Shown: piece after piece, positions 63,287 to 64,000 of the stretch
How positions within the stretch are numbered: the stretch's first letter is position 1
Layout: each line of letters begins with the position of its first letter
DNA from: Hoylesella nanceiensis DSM 19126 = JCM 15639
GTDB taxonomy: Bacteria; Bacteroidota; Bacteroidia; Bacteroidales; Bacteroidaceae
Assembly: GCF_000379965.1 (NCBI RefSeq)
Contig: NZ_KB904331.1
Span: forward strand, 186,001 to 250,000
DNA: 64,000 nucleotides
Direction of reading: 5' to 3'
Made by a program: the position numbers and the translations under genes
The notes under the pieces: model-generated
What the model saw: the letters and a program-made list of their open reading frames with translations, nothing else
Databases searched by the model: none
What the model was told of the DNA's origin: nothing

Positions 63287-63374
63287 AATTGCATTGTTAT
63301 TACGCCTTAAAAGCATTGAGTTTGCGCCCTAAAAGCATCGCTATTAGCATGCAAAAGCATTGCCTTTTCTATCT
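63287..63374 (+). repeat. 22-bp tetrad element 10 (four units)
   Basis: Units start at 63287, 63309, 63331 and 63353. It lies between convergent MFS (+) and Na/Ca antiporter (-), after the MFS terminator. Confidence 0.85.
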
Positions 63375-63419
63375 GCTTAAGTTACATTCTATTCGCAATC
63401 TCTTTCTTTTATAAGAGGA

Positions 63420-64000
63420 TTAGATATGCATAAAAAGATAGCTCATATAAGCAAAGAAAACACCAATAAGCACCAAGCCTTCCCAGCGTTTAATGGTGTA
63501 TTTGGTATAAGAGAACACCCATAAAAGCAACATTGACACGATGAGAAGAGCAAAATCGAGCATGGTGATGCCGTTGATTTTCATTGGAGAGATGACACCT
63601 GTTAAACCCAAGATAGCTAAGATATTGAACACGTTTGAGCCCAACACATTACCTATTGCAATGCCACTATTACCTTTTTTTGCCGCTACTACGCTTGTAG
63701 CAAGCTCGGGAAGCGATGTTCCACCCGCAACAATTGTAAGTCCAATAACAGCCTCACTTACTCCAAGTTGTTGTGCAACGAAGGTGGCAGAGTCTACAAA
63801 TAGGTTACTTCCAATAATCAATCCTGCCAAACCGCCAATGATAAATACAACCGATTTCAAAACACTTGTATTCGCTAACGGCTCATTCTCATCTTCATCT
63901 CCACTCTTTGCATTCTTCAATGTGAATAAAAGGAAACCTAAGAAAGTGGCAAAAAGAATGGCTGCATCTATTCTACTGATGCTTCCATCGAAGCATAATC
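63420..64000 (-). CDS. Na+/Ca2+ antiporter (CaCA/YrbG-like), N-terminus outside window
   Basis: Membrane exchanger cut by the window edge. The open frame continues past the TTG at 63920 to the last bases, with D-G-S-I-S-R-I-D-A-A-I-L near the edge, a segment typical of YrbG-type proteins, so the start lies outside. Visible residues hold the second alpha repeat V-G-G-T-S-L-P-E-L-A-T-S and G-N-V-L-G-S-N-V-F-N, which bind the cations. Expected full length is about 320 residues; about 190 are here. Confidence 0.9.
   Translation of the reverse strand, partial: LCFDGSISRIDAAILFATFLGFLLFTLKNAKSGDEDENEPLANTSVLKSVVFIIGGLAGLIIGSNLFVDSATFVAQQLGVSEAVIGLTIVAGGTSLPELATSVVAAKKGNSGIAIGNVLGSNVFNILAILGLTGVISPMKINGITMLDFALLIVSMLLLWVFSYTKYTIKRWEGLVLIGVFFAYMSYLFMHI

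Noticed and set aside
6470-63374. CRISPR array as explanation of the 22-bp repeats
   Set aside because: Repeats are only about 15 bp with 7-bp gaps, fixed at four units, imperfect, scattered at ten sites, and there are no cas genes. Neither the spacing nor the conservation fits CRISPR.
1-64000. Prophage, insertion sequence or integrative element
   Set aside because: No integrase, transposase, phage structural gene, or direct-repeat attachment pair was recognised; gene order looks like ordinary chromosome.

Overview
This 64 kb window looks like chromosome from a Bacteroidales bacterium, most likely a Prevotella-type Prevotellaceae. Supporting this are the AT-rich intergenic DNA, repeated upstream TAnnTTTG (-7) boxes without Shine-Dalgarno sequences, a TonB-type barrel with lipoprotein partners, DUF4369/TlpA-type proteins, Wzi, the zinc-free type of ribosomal protein L31, and typical Bacteroidales versions of MnmA, AsnA and PepT. 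Species cannot be read from the sequence alone. I see no prophage, insertion sequence or CRISPR array.

Layout. 1-6430: end of a surface polysaccharide locus (flippase cut by the window edge, GT6, GT11 fucosyltransferase, acetyltransferase, GT2, GT4, initiating sugar-phosphate transferase). The GT11 plus GT6 pair is what is needed to build an ABO blood-group-like cap. 6670-13450: DUF308 membrane protein, secreted phosphodiesterase-like protein, DNA glycosylase, uridine kinase, a low-complexity secreted protein, then Wzi plus a lipocalin-like lipoprotein. 13500-22070: secreted esterase; an operon of TonB-type barrel and two surface lipoproteins with OB-like domains; L31; a secreted DNA/RNA endonuclease. 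22070-28630: an 88-bp satellite, a lipoprotein, glutathione peroxidase, thioredoxin reductase, sodium symporter, stand-alone TrpB2. 28740-40090 (mostly minus strand): Mfd, a dolichol-phosphate-mannose-synthase-like GT2, OhrR-like regulator, second glutathione peroxidase, metallophosphoesterase/PlsC pair, dihydroorotase, lipoproteins and a DivIC-like protein. 40390-51950: carboxyltransferase lacking its biotin lysine, cation/proton antiporter, PepT, two unknown membrane proteins, tRNA-Arg, AsnA, DnaX, MnmA. 52000-64000: Ogt, the lysS-gpsA-pgi-HAD cluster, EamA transporter, QueF/YhhQ pair, TlpA-like thioredoxin, FucP-like MFS and an edge-truncated Na/Ca antiporter.

The most unusual structure is non-coding. 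At ten intergenic sites (plus one decayed site) there is an element of exactly four 22-bp units, 88 bp in all. Each unit is a near-palindrome AAAAGCA-W-TGCTWTT followed by 7 bp. The elements sit after gene 3' ends, mostly between convergent genes, never in a purely divergent promoter region, and twice they overlap the stop codon. A separate satellite at 22133-22530 has a period of exactly 88 bp, and the first 22 bp of its rows resemble the same unit. I know of no described family that matches, and this is my main candidate for something undescribed.
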